A stretch of DNA of 64,000 nucleotides from Rouxiella aceris (GCF_012933545.1 NZ_JAADJU010000015.1:62001-126000); one strand, 5' to 3'. Shown: positions 19,434-28,811, counted from the stretch's first letter. The notes: generated by a model from the sequence alone, not told the origin. Numbers and translations: made by a program.

Positions 19434-19463
19434 ATGTTACCGATAACATGTTACCGGTAACAA
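19434..19463 (+). promoter_or_regulatory. Tandem GntR operators before gntK
   Basis: ATGTTACCGATAACAT (19434-19449) and ATGTTACCGGTAACAA (19448-19463) are two copies, sharing two bases, of the E. coli GntR operator ATGTTACCGGTAACAT. The 14-bp offset puts them at somewhat more than one helical turn. GntR represses gntKU and gntT in E. coli and leaves DNA on binding gluconate; the same control is inferred for gntK-gntU-edd here. A further half-site GGTAACA lies at 19474-19480. Confidence 0.85.
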
Positions 19464-19494
19464 TGAAGATAAAGGTAACAGTGTAGTCTGCAGA

Positions 19495-19518
19495 GAAAAA
19501 GCCCAGTCGGGCGTTTTT
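19495..19518 (+). terminator. Leader terminator-like hairpin before gntK
   Basis: AAAAAGCCC-agtc-GGGCGTTTTTT sits between the GntR operators and the gntK start. The GC stem is short (GCCC/GGGC) but is flanked by A and T runs, like an intrinsic terminator in the leader. It could attenuate the operon or end read-through from upstream. Confidence 0.55.
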
Positions 19519-19567
19519 TGCAGTTAACCGGGATCTAGCACTTTCTATTCAGCCTTGGAGCTCAGTC

Positions 19568-20107
19568 GTGACCAATAATCAAAATCGCATTTACGTCGTC
19601 ATGGGGGTTTCCGGCAGTGGGAAATCTGCCGTTGCCAATGCCGTGGCCAGTAAACTGTCTGCCGGCTTCCTTGATGGTGACTTTTTACACCCGCGCAGTA
19701 ACATTCTTAAAATGGCTGCAGGTGAAGCGCTCAATGATGAAGACCGCGCGCCATGGTTGGCAGCCCTTAATGACGCGGCATTTGCCATGCAACGCACCAA
19801 TAATGTCTCGATCATTATTTGCTCGGCGCTGAAGAAACATTATCGCGATCGTCTGCGCGCCGGGAACAGCAATCTCTCCTTTATCTATCTGCATGGCGAT
19901 TTTCCGGTGATTGAAGCACGTATGGCGTCGCGGAAAGGTCACTTTTTTAAATCCTCCATGCTGATTTCCCAGTTCGCCGCGCTGGAACAGCCCGGCGTTG
20001 AAGAGCACGATGTGGTTGCGATTAATATCAATCAACCGCTGGACGCGGTGATCGCCGAAACCCTGCAACATATCCAGAGTTTCCAGGCACAGGAGTGTTG
20101 TGCGTGA
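19568..20107 (+). CDS. gntK: GntK, gluconokinase
   Basis: Phosphorylates D-gluconate with ATP to 6-phosphogluconate in the cytoplasm. Walker A GVSGSGKS is at residues 13-20, followed by the substrate region GDFLHPRSNILKMAAGEALN and APWLAALND, then CSALKKHYRDRLR with the lid arginines. Length 179, in line with the thermoresistant GntK of E. coli (175). The start is GTG with GGAG nine bases upstream. Its TGA overlaps the GTG of gntU, so the two are translationally coupled. Confidence 0.96.
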   Translation: MTNNQNRIYVVMGVSGSGKSAVANAVASKLSAGFLDGDFLHPRSNILKMAAGEALNDEDRAPWLAALNDAAFAMQRTNNVSIIICSALKKHYRDRLRAGNSNLSFIYLHGDFPVIEARMASRKGHFFKSSMLISQFAALEQPGVEEHDVVAININQPLDAVIAETLQHIQSFQAQECCA

Positions 20108-21441
20108 ATACCATTACTTTAGTCGGTACCGCAGCCGGGTCGGTTTTATTACTGCTGTTCCTGGTGATGAAGGTGCGTATGCACGCCTTTGTCGCCCTGA
20201 TGCTGGTTTCCATTGCTGCCGGGATATTCTCCGGCATGCCAATCCTGACCATTGCCGATACCATGCAAAAAGGCATGGGCAGCACTCTGGGTTTTCTGGC
20301 CATCGTGGTGGCGCTCGGGGCGATGTTTGGCAAAATATTGCATGAAGTCGGCGCGCTGGACCAAATTGCCGCCCACTTGCTGAATCGTTTCGGTAAAAGC
20401 CGTGCCCATTACGCCCTCGGCATTGCCGGACTGGTATGCGCCTTGCCGCTGTTCTTTGATGTGGCCATTGTGTTACTGATTGGCATTGTCTTTGCCGTTG
20501 CCCGCCGTACTGACGGCAATATCGTCAGACTGGCTATTCCGCTGTTTGCCGGTGTCGCTGCCTCGGCCTGTTTCCTGCTGCCTGGGCCGGTCCCTATGTT
20601 ATTGGCTTCTCAGCTTAACGCGGATTTTGGCTGGATGATTGCCATCGGCCTGGTCGCCGCCATTGTCGGTATGTTGGTCGCGGGTCCGCTGTACGGTAAC
20701 TTTATCAGCCGCTTTGTTAACTGGCCGATGCCGGAAGAAGAAAACGCACCGGTGCTGAATACCAATAATCTGCCGTCCTTTGGGCTGAGCCTGGCGTTGA
20801 TCCTTTGTCCGCTGGTGTTGGTGGGAATGAAAACCATAGGTGCGCGTCTGGTGACTCCGGGTACGCCATTGCAGCAGTGGCTGGAGTTTATCGGCCATCC
20901 CTTTACCGCCATTTTGATTGCCTGTCTGATTGTGATCTACGGTCTGGCAAAGCCGCGCGGTATGACCAACGAACAAACGCTGGCTATCTGTTCTGCCGCA
21001 GTACAACCGGCCGGGATCATCCTGCTGATGACCGGTGCCGGTGGCGTATTTAAACAGGTGCTGGTGGATTCTGGCGTCGGTCCGGCAATTGGTGATGCGA
21101 TGATCGGCACCGGCTTGCCTATTGCCGTCGCCTGTTTTGCTCTCGCTGCGGTTGTTCGCGTTATTCAGGGGTCGGCCACCGTGGCCTGCCTGACCACCGT
21201 GGGTCTGGTGCTGCCCGTTACCCATCAGATGGGGCTTAACGGCGCGCAGCTTGCGGCGCTGGCGATCTGTATTACCGGCGGGTCTATTGTCTTGAGCCAT
21301 GTGAATGATGCCGGGTTTTGGTTATTTGGCAAATTTACCGGTGCCAGCGAGCTGCAAACCTTAAAGACCTGGACCGTGATGGAAACCATTCTGGGCACCA
21401 CCGGTGGCATCATCGGCATGATTGCTTTTACTTTGCTCTAA
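20104..21441 (+). CDS. gntU: GntU, gluconate:H+ symporter
   Basis: Inner-membrane gluconate permease of the GntP family with about 12-14 membrane segments. It follows E. coli GntU closely: SVLLLLFLVMKVRMHAFVAL, LGAMFGKILHEVGALDQIA, GLVCALPLFFDVAIVLLIG, GVFKQVLVDSGVGPA and IQGSATVACLTTVGLV. The GTG at 20104 is preferred over the GTG at 20095 because AGGAG lies 8 bases before it and it makes a GTGA overlap with the gntK stop. Product 445 residues. Regulated with gntK by the tandem GntR operators. Confidence 0.95.
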   Translation: MNTITLVGTAAGSVLLLLFLVMKVRMHAFVALMLVSIAAGIFSGMPILTIADTMQKGMGSTLGFLAIVVALGAMFGKILHEVGALDQIAAHLLNRFGKSRAHYALGIAGLVCALPLFFDVAIVLLIGIVFAVARRTDGNIVRLAIPLFAGVAASACFLLPGPVPMLLASQLNADFGWMIAIGLVAAIVGMLVAGPLYGNFISRFVNWPMPEEENAPVLNTNNLPSFGLSLALILCPLVLVGMKTIGARLVTPGTPLQQWLEFIGHPFTAILIACLIVIYGLAKPRGMTNEQTLAICSAAVQPAGIILLMTGAGGVFKQVLVDSGVGPAIGDAMIGTGLPIAVACFALAAVVRVIQGSATVACLTTVGLVLPVTHQMGLNGAQLAALAICITGGSIVLSHVNDAGFWLFGKFTGASELQTLKTWTVMETILGTTGGIIGMIAFTLL

Positions 21442-21459
21442 AAATACTGTGAGGACGCT

Positions 21460-23274
21460 ATGGTTAACGAGACACTCTCCCGTGTAACACAACGCATCAT
21501 CGATCGTTCCAAAGCCAGCCGTACCGCCTATCTGGCGCGCATGGAGGCGGCACGCTCGCAACGGGTACACCGTGCCCAACTGGCTTGCGGTAATCTGGCG
21601 CATGGCTTTGCCGCCTGTCAGCCTGATGATAAAAATGCCTTAAAAAACATGGTGCATAGTGATATCGCGATTATCACCGCCTACAACGATATGCTTTCTG
21701 CCCATCAGCCCTACGAGCATTATCCGCAGCGCCTGAAAGAATCGCTGAAAGCCGTCGGTGCCGTCGGGCAGGTAGCCGGTGGTGTACCGGCGATGTGCGA
21801 CGGGGTGACTCAGGGGCAGGATGGCATGGAATTATCGCTGATGAGCCGCGATATTATTGCCATGTCTGCCGCCATTGGCTTGTCGCACAATATGTTTGAT
21901 GGCGCACTGTACCTGGGCATTTGCGACAAGATAGTGCCGGGATTAGTGATGGCGGCGCTCTCTTTCGGCCATCTGCCAGCGGTATTTGTACCTGCCGGAC
22001 CAATGAGCAGCGGCCTGCCAAATAAAGAAAAAGTGCGGGTACGCCAGCTGTATAGCGAAGGCAAGGTTGACCGTCAGGCATTGCTGGAGGCGGAGGCCGC
22101 TTCCTATCACGGCATTGGCACTTGCACCTTCTACGGCACTGCCAACACCAACCAGATGGTGATGGAAGTGATGGGCCTGCATCTGCCGGGGGCATCTTTT
22201 GTTCATCCGGAAACCGCGTTGCGTGACGCGCTGACCGACGCGGCTGCACGTCAGGTGACTCGTCTGACCGAAACCACCGGCAACTATCAGCCCCTTGGCC
22301 TGTTGATGAATGAGAAAACATTGGTTAACGGCATTGTTGCCCTGTTGGCTACCGGTGGCTCCACCAATCTGACTATGCATATGGTAGCGATGGCGGCGGC
22401 GGCGGGCATTATTATCAACTGGGATGACTTCTCCGAGTTGTCGGATGCTGTGCCTTTATTATGTCGTATCTACCCTAATGGCCCGGCTGATATCAATCAA
22501 TTCCAGGCCGCGGGCGGCGTACAGCTGGTGGTGCGAGAACTGCTGAAAAACGGCCTGCTACATCAGGACGTCAATACCGTCGCCGGTTTTGGGCTGGATC
22601 GCTATACCAAAGAGCCATGGCTGGATAATGGCAAGCTGGCCTGGCGTGAAGGTGCGGATAAATCGCTGGATAATGAAGTCATTGCCAGCATTGCTCAGCC
22701 GTTTGAACACCATGGTGGCACCAAGGTGCTGTCCGGTAATCTGGGACGTGCCGTAATGAAAACCTCTGCGGTACCGGCTGCAAATCAGATTATTGAAGCT
22801 CCGGCGGTGGTATTTGAAAGTCAGCATGACATTGTGCCCGCCTTTGAAGCGGGCAAGCTGGACCATGACTGTGTGGTAGTGGTGCGTTTCCAGGGACCGC
22901 AGGCCAATGGCATGCCTGAGTTGCATAAGCTGATGCCACCCCTTGGTGTGTTGATGGATCGTGGATTTAAAGTGGCGCTGGTCACCGATGGCCGTTTATC
23001 GGGAGCCTCCGGCAAAGTGCCGTCTGCCATTCATGTTACCCCTGAAGCTTATACCGGCGGCATGCTGGCTAAAGTGCAGAACGGCGATATGATCCGCGTC
23101 AATGGTCGTACCGGCGAACTAGAGCTGCTGGTAGATGAAAGTGAACTGGCCCGCCGCCTGCCTTATCAACCGGATCTGCGTGCCGAACATATTGGCTGCG
23201 GCCGAGAACTGTTTAGTGCCTTGCGTACGCAACTGTCCGGTGCCGAGCAAGGGGCCTGCTGTATCCGATTCTAA
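21460..23274 (+). CDS. edd: Edd, 6-phosphogluconate dehydratase
   Basis: Entner-Doudoroff enzyme converting 6-phosphogluconate to 2-keto-3-deoxy-6-phosphogluconate, a [4Fe-4S] dehydratase of the IlvD/Edd family. Seen: [18 protein letters not shown] near 70-87, [19 protein letters not shown] near 108-126, [20 protein letters not shown] near 222, and [19 protein letters not shown] near 507-525. Length 604 (E. coli 603). Eighteen bases after gntU, so the operon links uptake, phosphorylation and dehydration of gluconate. The usual partner eda does not follow; a terminator does. Confidence 0.97.
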   Translation: MVNETLSRVTQRIIDRSKASRTAYLARMEAARSQRVHRAQLACGNLAHGFAACQPDDKNALKNMVHSDIAIITAYNDMLSAHQPYEHYPQRLKESLKAVGAVGQVAGGVPAMCDGVTQGQDGMELSLMSRDIIAMSAAIGLSHNMFDGALYLGICDKIVPGLVMAALSFGHLPAVFVPAGPMSSGLPNKEKVRVRQLYSEGKVDRQALLEAEAASYHGIGTCTFYGTANTNQMVMEVMGLHLPGASFVHPETALRDALTDAAARQVTRLTETTGNYQPLGLLMNEKTLVNGIVALLATGGSTNLTMHMVAMAAAAGIIINWDDFSELSDAVPLLCRIYPNGPADINQFQAAGGVQLVVRELLKNGLLHQDVNTVAGFGLDRYTKEPWLDNGKLAWREGADKSLDNEVIASIAQPFEHHGGTKVLSGNLGRAVMKTSAVPAANQIIEAPAVVFESQHDIVPAFEAGKLDHDCVVVVRFQGPQANGMPELHKLMPPLGVLMDRGFKVALVTDGRLSGASGKVPSAIHVTPEAYTGGMLAKVQNGDMIRVNGRTGELELLVDESELARRLPYQPDLRAEHIGCGRELFSALRTQLSGAEQGACCIRF

Positions 23275-23330
23275 TCGCGGTAAAGATTGGTGGTTTTTGC
23301 CAACGATAAGATAAGGCAAGTTTTTATCCA

Positions 23331-23366
23331 ACGACCACAGGGAGTTATCCTTGTGGTCGTTTTTTT
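23331..23366 (+). terminator. Rho-independent terminator after edd
   Basis: ACGACCACA and TGTGGTCGT form a perfect 9-bp stem with a 12-base loop followed by TTTTTT. A textbook terminator for the gntK-gntU-edd operon. Confidence 0.92.
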
Positions 23367-23637
23367 AGCAGTCCCTTCTTGCGCACCAAATTTAACCCGG
23401 TGAGGCATCCTTTATTGCCTTGCCAACAGTCCCTTTCTATAAACTGTTATAGTTTATTTTCATATTATTGTTACTGTTATAGATATTGGCAGTATGGTTA
23501 AATTCCCTTCTGATTTTATTTCCAAAAAACCCCATTCCCGTCACTTATACTTAACCTGTTGGGTGAAAAATAGCCAATTGTAGTGCCTGCATTTAAGCTT
23601 GGGTTAACGGCATCATCTGTAAAAATAAAGAGGTTTT
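23367..23637 (+). other. Leader and promoter region of the bd oxidase operon
   Basis: About 270 bp without a gene. It must contain the promoter of the oxidase operon. AT-rich patches around 23450-23500 could hold a -10 region, but no clear ArcA or FNR site was picked out. AAAGAGG just before 23638 is the ribosome site. Confidence 0.45.
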
Positions 23638-25062
23638 ATGTTCGGTCTGGATGCTTTCGAACTTGCACGTATACAGTTCGCTTTCACCGTCTCCTTCCAT
23701 ATTATTTTTCCGGCCATTACCATCGGGCTGGCCAGTTTTCTGGCAGTCCTGGAAGGCATGTGGCTGAAAACAAAAAAGGAAGAATACCGCGACCTGTATC
23801 ATTTCTGGTCCAGGATCTTTGCCGTCAACTTTGGCATGGGCGTGGTCTCCGGGCTGGTAATGGCCTATCAGTTTGGCACCAACTGGAGTGTTTTCTCCTC
23901 CTTTGCCGGCAGTATTACCGGTCCGTTGCTGACTTATGAAGTGCTGACCGCTTTCTTCCTCGAAGCGGGTTTTCTTGGCGTTATGTTATTCGGCTGGGAT
24001 CGCGTCGGCCCCGCTCTGCATTATTTTGCTACCTGCATGGTGGCACTGGGAACGCTGATGTCGACTTTCTGGATCCTGGCATCTAACAGCTGGATGCATA
24101 CGCCACAGGGATACGCCATCGTCAATAATCAGGTTATCCCCATCGACTGGCTTCAGGTGATTTTCAATCCGTCATTCCCCTATCGCCTGTTGCATATGAC
24201 CACCGCCGCTTTTCTCTCTTCGGCATTTTTTGTCGGCGCTTCTGCCGCCTGGCATTTGTTGAAAGGTCGCAATACGCCGGCAATGCGCACCATGCTGTCA
24301 ATGGCCTTATGGATGGCGCTGATCGTCTCGCCCATTCAGGCGTTGCTTGGTGATGCCCATGGGCTTAATACCCTGAAGTATCAGCCAGCGAAAATTGCCG
24401 CCATTGAAGGCCACTGGGAGAATAAAGACAGCGAACCTTCGCCGCTGATCCTGTTTGGCTATCCGGATATGGACCGTGAGGAGACGCGTTACGCCCTGGA
24501 AATTCCTTATCTGGGCAGCCTGATCCTGACGCACAGTTTGTCGCAGCAAATCCCGGCGCTGAAATCTTTTGCCAAAGAAGACCGCCCGAACTCCACGATC
24601 ATTTTCTACAGCTTCCGCATTATGGTCGGCTTGGGTATGTTGATGATTCTCCTGGGATTGTGGAGCCTGTATCTGCGCTGGCGCGGCAATCTTTATGAAA
24701 ACAAAATGTTCCTGCGATTTACCTTACTGATGGGTCCATCAGGTTTGCTGGCCTTATTGGCGGGGTGGTTCACCACGGAAATTGGTCGTCAGCCCTGGGT
24801 AGTTTATGGCCTGTTGCGCACCAAAGATGCGGTATCAAACCACGGCGCGATGCAGATGAGTATCAGCCTGTTGCTGTTTATCGCCATCTATTCATCGGTG
24901 TTCGGCGTGGGTTATCTCTACATGATGAAGCTGATCCGTAAAGGGCCACAGGCTCATGAGGGCAAGAGTCAGGAACACGGTGGACCAGGGCAACCGCGCA
25001 CACCGGCACGTCCACTGTCGGCTATCCAGGAACCGCTCAACGACGAAGGTAAAGGAGTCTGA
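23638..25062 (+). CDS. cioA: Cytochrome bd-type quinol oxidase subunit I, CioA type
   Basis: Quinol-oxidising subunit of a bd oxidase that reduces O2 to water. It has the CydA opening (MFGLDAFELARIQFAFTVSF HIIFP split over residues 1-25) with the conserved high-spin heme histidine in the first helix region and the GRQPW motif (TTEIGRQPWVVYGLLRT) near residue 380. Length 474 is well below the 522 of E. coli CydA because the quinol-binding Q-loop is short, the hallmark of cyanide-insensitive CioA. The C-terminal 40 residues are polar and Pro/Gly-rich. First gene of a three-gene unit; the next ATG is 1 base past its stop. Confidence 0.9.
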   Translation: MFGLDAFELARIQFAFTVSFHIIFPAITIGLASFLAVLEGMWLKTKKEEYRDLYHFWSRIFAVNFGMGVVSGLVMAYQFGTNWSVFSSFAGSITGPLLTYEVLTAFFLEAGFLGVMLFGWDRVGPALHYFATCMVALGTLMSTFWILASNSWMHTPQGYAIVNNQVIPIDWLQVIFNPSFPYRLLHMTTAAFLSSAFFVGASAAWHLLKGRNTPAMRTMLSMALWMALIVSPIQALLGDAHGLNTLKYQPAKIAAIEGHWENKDSEPSPLILFGYPDMDREETRYALEIPYLGSLILTHSLSQQIPALKSFAKEDRPNSTIIFYSFRIMVGLGMLMILLGLWSLYLRWRGNLYENKMFLRFTLLMGPSGLLALLAGWFTTEIGRQPWVVYGLLRTKDAVSNHGAMQMSISLLLFIAIYSSVFGVGYLYMMKLIRKGPQAHEGKSQEHGGPGQPRTPARPLSAIQEPLNDEGKGV

Positions 25063-25063
25063 A

Positions 25064-26071
25064 ATGGGTATTGATCTTCCGCTGATTTGGTTTTTGATTA
25101 TCGTCTTTGGCGTGATGATGTACGTGGTGATGGACGGTTTTGATCTCGGGATCGGTTTGTTGTTTCCGTTGGTAAAGGAGGAGCATGAGCGCGATGTGAT
25201 GATGAATACCGTTGCGCCGGTGTGGGATGGTAATGAAACCTGGCTGGTGCTCGGCGGAGCGGGGCTATTCGGTGCTTTTCCGCTGGCGTATTCGGTGATC
25301 CTCGATGCTTTGACCATCCCGCTGACATTAATGCTGTTTGGCCTTATTTTTCGCGGCGTAGCATTTGAGTTTCGTTTTAAAGCCAGTGCAGAGAAACGGC
25401 ACATTTGGGATAAATCATTTATCTGCGGCTCAGTGCTGGCAACCTTTTGTCAGGGAGTCGTGTTGGGGGCGGTAATTAGCGGTATTCCGGTGGTTGATCG
25501 CGCCTACTCAGGGGGCACACTGGACTGGCTGACCCCTTTTAATCTGTTCTGCGGCTTTGGGTTGATTGTCGCCTATGCCCTGCTGGGCTGCACTTGGCTG
25601 ATTATGAAAACCGAAGGGGCGTTGCAGCAAAATATGCACAACAGCGTCAAACCCTTGTTATTTACCCTGTTGGCGATCCTGGCAGTGATCAGTATCTGGA
25701 CGCCGCTGACTCATGGCGACATTGCGGCTCGCTGGTTTACCCGGCCAAACCTGTTTTGGTTTCTGCCGGTACCGCTGCTGGTTTTGCTCGTCTCCTGGTG
25801 GATGCTTCATGCGGTAAACCGTCAGTCTCACCATGCTCCTTTTCTGTTGACGTTGGCATTGGTGTTTCTGGGGTACACCGGGCTGGGTATCAGCATTTGG
25901 CCGAATATTATTCCACCGTCAATTTCAATCTGGCAAGCCTCGTCACCGCCGCAAAGTCAGGGATTTATGCTGGTTGGTGCACTGTTTATTATTCCGGTCA
26001 TTCTGGTTTATACCTTCTGGAGCTACTACGTTTTCCGTGGAAAAGTCACTCCTGAGCAAGGCTATCACTGA
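25064..26071 (+). CDS. cioB: Cytochrome bd-type quinol oxidase subunit II, CioB type
   Basis: Membrane partner of CioA. The family core is clear: VMMYVVMDGFDLGIGLLFP near 18-36, NTVAPVWDGNETWLVLGGAG near 48-67, GLIFRGVAFEFRF near 92. Length 335, typical of CioB (E. coli CydB is 379). Start at 25064 is supported by AAAGGAG seven bases upstream; the longer open frame from 24956 runs inside cioA and lacks a ribosome site. Confidence 0.92.
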   Translation: MGIDLPLIWFLIIVFGVMMYVVMDGFDLGIGLLFPLVKEEHERDVMMNTVAPVWDGNETWLVLGGAGLFGAFPLAYSVILDALTIPLTLMLFGLIFRGVAFEFRFKASAEKRHIWDKSFICGSVLATFCQGVVLGAVISGIPVVDRAYSGGTLDWLTPFNLFCGFGLIVAYALLGCTWLIMKTEGALQQNMHNSVKPLLFTLLAILAVISIWTPLTHGDIAARWFTRPNLFWFLPVPLLVLLVSWWMLHAVNRQSHHAPFLLTLALVFLGYTGLGISIWPNIIPPSISIWQASSPPQSQGFMLVGALFIIPVILVYTFWSYYVFRGKVTPEQGYH

Positions 26072-26085
26072 TAACGGAGGCAGCG

Positions 26086-26253
26086 ATGAAAAAGTTAATC
26101 AGAGAAATGGATGATAATACGGTGATCAAGCAGCCTTTCTGGAAACGGCTGGGTTGGCTGGCGATGATCTGGTTTGGCAGCGTACTGGCTTTGTTTGCGG
26201 TGGCTTCGGTATTTCGTTTATTAATGATGGCGGCGGGGATGCGCAGCCATTAA
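26086..26253 (+). CDS. Small DUF2474-type subunit of the bd oxidase
   Basis: A 55-residue protein starting MKKLIREMDDNTVIKQPFWK, with one membrane segment (LAMIWFGSVLALFAVASVF) and ending GMRSH. Position and form match the DUF2474 small proteins found after cioAB, thought to play the role CydX plays for CydAB. CGGAGG lies 5 bases before the ATG, 14 bases after the cioB stop. Too short for standard ORF calls and easily missed. Confidence 0.85.
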   Translation: MKKLIREMDDNTVIKQPFWKRLGWLAMIWFGSVLALFAVASVFRLLMMAAGMRSH

Positions 26254-26304
26254 TCAGTGACTGCTTCGATGTTGCGGAGGCTGTTACTGCCTTTAAAGAT
26301 AGAT

Positions 26305-26329
26305 CCCCCCCAGGAGGCCCCTGGGGGGG
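26305..26329 (+). terminator. Very stable hairpin after the bd oxidase operon
   Basis: CCCCCCCAGG and CCTGGGGGGG form a perfect 10-bp GC stem with a 5-base loop, 51 bases past the last stop. No T-run follows, so it may stabilise the mRNA end or block exonucleases rather than terminate by itself. The rest of the gap to 26546 shows nothing else. Confidence 0.6.
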
Positions 26330-26546
26330 CAAGTTTGCAGCGTTATTTTTGCCTGTTGACCACGGCTCCGCACTATATTGCACGGTATGTAAATAATGCA
26401 CCTGGTGTTGGGGCGATAATTACTGATGGGCAAATAGTGGCAGGGTAGGGCATGTTGCGGGGAGTAAAAGGTACCTGAATTGTGGAGTAGCTCCTACCTG
26501 ATAATGGCCGGAGCTTATTATAAAATAGCAGTCTTATCTCGGACTG

Positions 26547-27248
26547 TTACCACGAGTGGTTGTCGTTTTCAAACTTATATCGTTTAGGATCAAGAAATCT
26601 GTGCGGCAGATAACGGTGTAAGTTTCGTTGCTCACAAAAATAAGTGAAGTCATCAATATGGCTTACACCACACTTTGAATAGATACGCTGCAAAGCATTT
26701 TCTATAGTACGTGATGATTTACACAACATATCGCCAATACTTTTGCTGGTCATACCCTGAAGCTTTAAAAAAATGACTTCACACTCTTTTTCCGTAAATA
26801 ATTCGTCAGGTTTTTCAAGCAAAAGCGAACCGGGCAGTCGTCCGCGAATATAATCATTAGAACTAAATATTTCCAAATACTTGATTGAACCGACCATGCC
26901 GACACATTGATTGTCTTCGCTATAGAAAGGGACCTTCTTTGACAGATAGGGAGAATCAACCGCACCGGGGTGTACCTCCAGTAAGGATATGCGTTTTTGG
27001 GTATTGACTACATATTTTACTTGTTCCTGCCAATGTTTGGCAGATTCCGGATTATCGAACAGACTGGCGGGAATTTCATCGTCAAGTCGGCCGATAATGG
27101 CATCGGCAGAACGTAAGCCAACAAATTTTACCAGTGCCATATTGGCATAGATAAAACGCAGGCTTTTATCTCGGATAAAAAAAGGGGCCGGTAATTGATC
27201 AAGGGTACGGGTTAGCATTTTAGGCAGAATTAATTCACTCTCACTCAT
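26547..27248 (-). CDS. PAS-LuxR transcription regulator
   Basis: A 233-residue regulator with an N-terminal PAS-type sensor domain (residues about 12-130: LPAPFFIRDKSLRFIYANMA, VGLRSADAIIGRLDDEIPAS, KKVPFYSEDNQCVGMVGSI) and a C-terminal LuxR/GerE helix-turn-helix (ELFTEKECEVIFLKLQGMTS KSIGDML over 157-183, then SSRTIENALQRIYSKCGVSH). No receiver domain. It stands alone. Enterobacteria carry several such stand-alone PAS-LuxR proteins with few known targets. Confidence 0.85.
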   Translation of the reverse strand: MSESELILPKMLTRTLDQLPAPFFIRDKSLRFIYANMALVKFVGLRSADAIIGRLDDEIPASLFDNPESAKHWQEQVKYVVNTQKRISLLEVHPGAVDSPYLSKKVPFYSEDNQCVGMVGSIKYLEIFSSNDYIRGRLPGSLLLEKPDELFTEKECEVIFLKLQGMTSKSIGDMLCKSSRTIENALQRIYSKCGVSHIDDFTYFCEQRNLHRYLPHRFLDPKRYKFENDNHSW

Positions 27249-27275
27249 ATTAATATCTCTAAAATAGGGGGGGTG

Positions 27276-27302
27276 AAAAAACTATACCATAGGGTAGTTT
27301 TT
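27276..27302. promoter_or_regulatory. Inverted repeat upstream of the PAS-LuxR gene
   Basis: AAAAACTA and TAGTTTTT flank TACCATAGGG, making a near-palindrome 28 bases before the PAS-LuxR start. It could be an operator (autoregulation) or a hairpin. The rest of the gap to 27601 is very AT-rich with no gene. Confidence 0.35.
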
Positions 27303-27601
27303 AATTAAAACCTGAATTTATTTATATTGACTGCTGTTCTATGTTTTATTTTTATAAAAAAGTTATTAAATCAATAAGGTAAAATAATACATTTTATATT
27401 AATATGAAAAATTATTTCTCATCAATTTATTATATATATTTATTACGTTGTGGTGATTTAATCCTATTAAATAAGCAATGGTTTTTCGCTGCTGAATTTA
27501 TTGCGGTATCGCGGTGAAAGTCTTTAGCTGACTTCACACCCGGTCGGTAATTGATCTGATATGATGGCAACAACGTCCCCTTTTCGCGCTAAAAATACGC
27601 T

Positions 27602-28291
27602 ATGTCTCGTACTCAACGCCTGTTGAATTTGCTCCAGCTTCTGCGTAGCTATCGCTTTCCTGTCACCGGGGCGCAATTAGCTGCGCAACTCGATATCAGC
27701 CTACGTACGCTTTACCGCGATATCGCCACACTGCAACAACAAGGTGCCAATATCGAAGGGGAAGCGGGTCTCGGCTATGTTTTACGCCCGGGATTTATGC
27801 TGCCGCCGCTGATGTTCTCTGAAGAAGAGATCGAGGCACTGGTATTGGGTTCGCGCTGGGTGGCGGCCCGCGGTGATAGCCGGCTCAGTGCGGCCGCCAC
27901 GTCGGCACTTACCCGCATTGCCGCCGTTTTGCCTGAGGCGCTGCGTCATTCGCTGGATTCATCCGCCTTACTTGTGGGTCCTGACAGTAAAACCACGTCA
28001 GCAGTGGCCTGGCTGCCGGATATTCGCCGGGCAATCAAGGCCGAGCGGAAATTGGATATTCACTATCGCGATCTTAATGACCGCGATTCACAGCGCTGTA
28101 TCTGGCCCTTTGCCCTGGGATATTTCGATCAGGTTGATGTTTTGGTGGCCTGGTGTGAATTACGTCAGGAGTTTCGCCATTTTCGCACCGACCGCATCTT
28201 ATCCTTGACCATGCTGGCAACGCGTTATCCGCGCCGACGCCAGGTGCTGTTAAAAGAGTGGCGGGCAAGAGAAGGTATTGCTCCGCAGTAA
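27602..28291 (+). CDS. YafY-like HTH plus WYL-domain regulator
   Basis: DNA-binding protein with an N-terminal HTH_11 domain (SRTQRLLNLLQLLRSYRFPV TGAQLAAQLDISLRTLYRDI) and a C-terminal WYL-type sensing domain (about 135-200, with PFALGYFDQVDVLVAWCELR QEFRHFRTDRI). Length 229. Similar in layout to E. coli YafY. It is followed 98 bases later by a VOC protein gene in the same direction, possibly its target. Confidence 0.85.
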   Translation: MSRTQRLLNLLQLLRSYRFPVTGAQLAAQLDISLRTLYRDIATLQQQGANIEGEAGLGYVLRPGFMLPPLMFSEEEIEALVLGSRWVAARGDSRLSAAATSALTRIAAVLPEALRHSLDSSALLVGPDSKTTSAVAWLPDIRRAIKAERKLDIHYRDLNDRDSQRCIWPFALGYFDQVDVLVAWCELRQEFRHFRTDRILSLTMLATRYPRRRQVLLKEWRAREGIAPQ

Positions 28292-28389
28292 GTGGCGACT
28301 ACTGACAAAAATTGGCAGCAGGTGCGGCTAGCATGGAATACGCCGGGGAGCTTAACCGGTTTGTTTATCAATCTATGCGGAGCATTCCA

Positions 28390-28770
28390 ATGACAGATCA
28401 CAATTTTATCATTCTATACGTTGACAGCCCCGAGAGCAGTGCGCAGTTTTACCATGACCTACTGGGTAAAGCGCCTGTTGAACTCTCGGCAACCTTTGCC
28501 ATGTTTGTACTGGCGTCCGGTGTCAAGCTGGGCTTATGGTCAAGGCATACCGTTGAGCCTTCAACTGCAGTAAATGACCCTCTCGGCGGCGGCGGCGAAT
28601 TGGCCTTTGCCGTCAGCAATAGTGCCAGTGTCGATGAAATTTATAGTCGCTGGTGCCAACTTGGATTAGCGATTATCCAGAGCCCGACAGTACTGGATTT
28701 TGGTTACACCTTTGTCGCCATAGACCCGGATGGGCATCGTCTGCGGGTATTTACTCCCGGCGAACAGTAA
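28390..28770 (+). CDS. VOC-family (glyoxalase/bleomycin-resistance fold) protein
   Basis: A 126-residue single-domain VOC protein: MTDHNFIILYVDSPESSAQF YHDLLGKAPVE at the N-terminus and TFVAIDPDGHRLRVFTPGE at the C-terminus. Start at 28390 is supported by GCGGAG seven bases upstream; the frame extends to 28312 without a ribosome site. VOC proteins of this size are dioxygenase-, lyase- or antibiotic-binding-like; the exact role is unknown. Confidence 0.82.
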   Translation: MTDHNFIILYVDSPESSAQFYHDLLGKAPVELSATFAMFVLASGVKLGLWSRHTVEPSTAVNDPLGGGGELAFAVSNSASVDEIYSRWCQLGLAIIQSPTVLDFGYTFVAIDPDGHRLRVFTPGEQ

Positions 28771-28781
28771 ATTATCGCTAA

Positions 28782-28811
28782 AACACCAGCAGTTTTATCC
28801 CTGCTGGTGTT
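28782..28811 (+). terminator. Terminator after the VOC gene
   Basis: AACACCAGCAG and CTGCTGGTGTT form a perfect 11-bp stem with an 8-base loop, followed by ATTTC. Strong stem, short U-tract. Confidence 0.8.

Noticed and set aside
20599-21300. 233-codon minus-strand frame opposite gntU
   Set aside because: Antisense to a certain membrane transporter gene; composition is that of a shadow frame.
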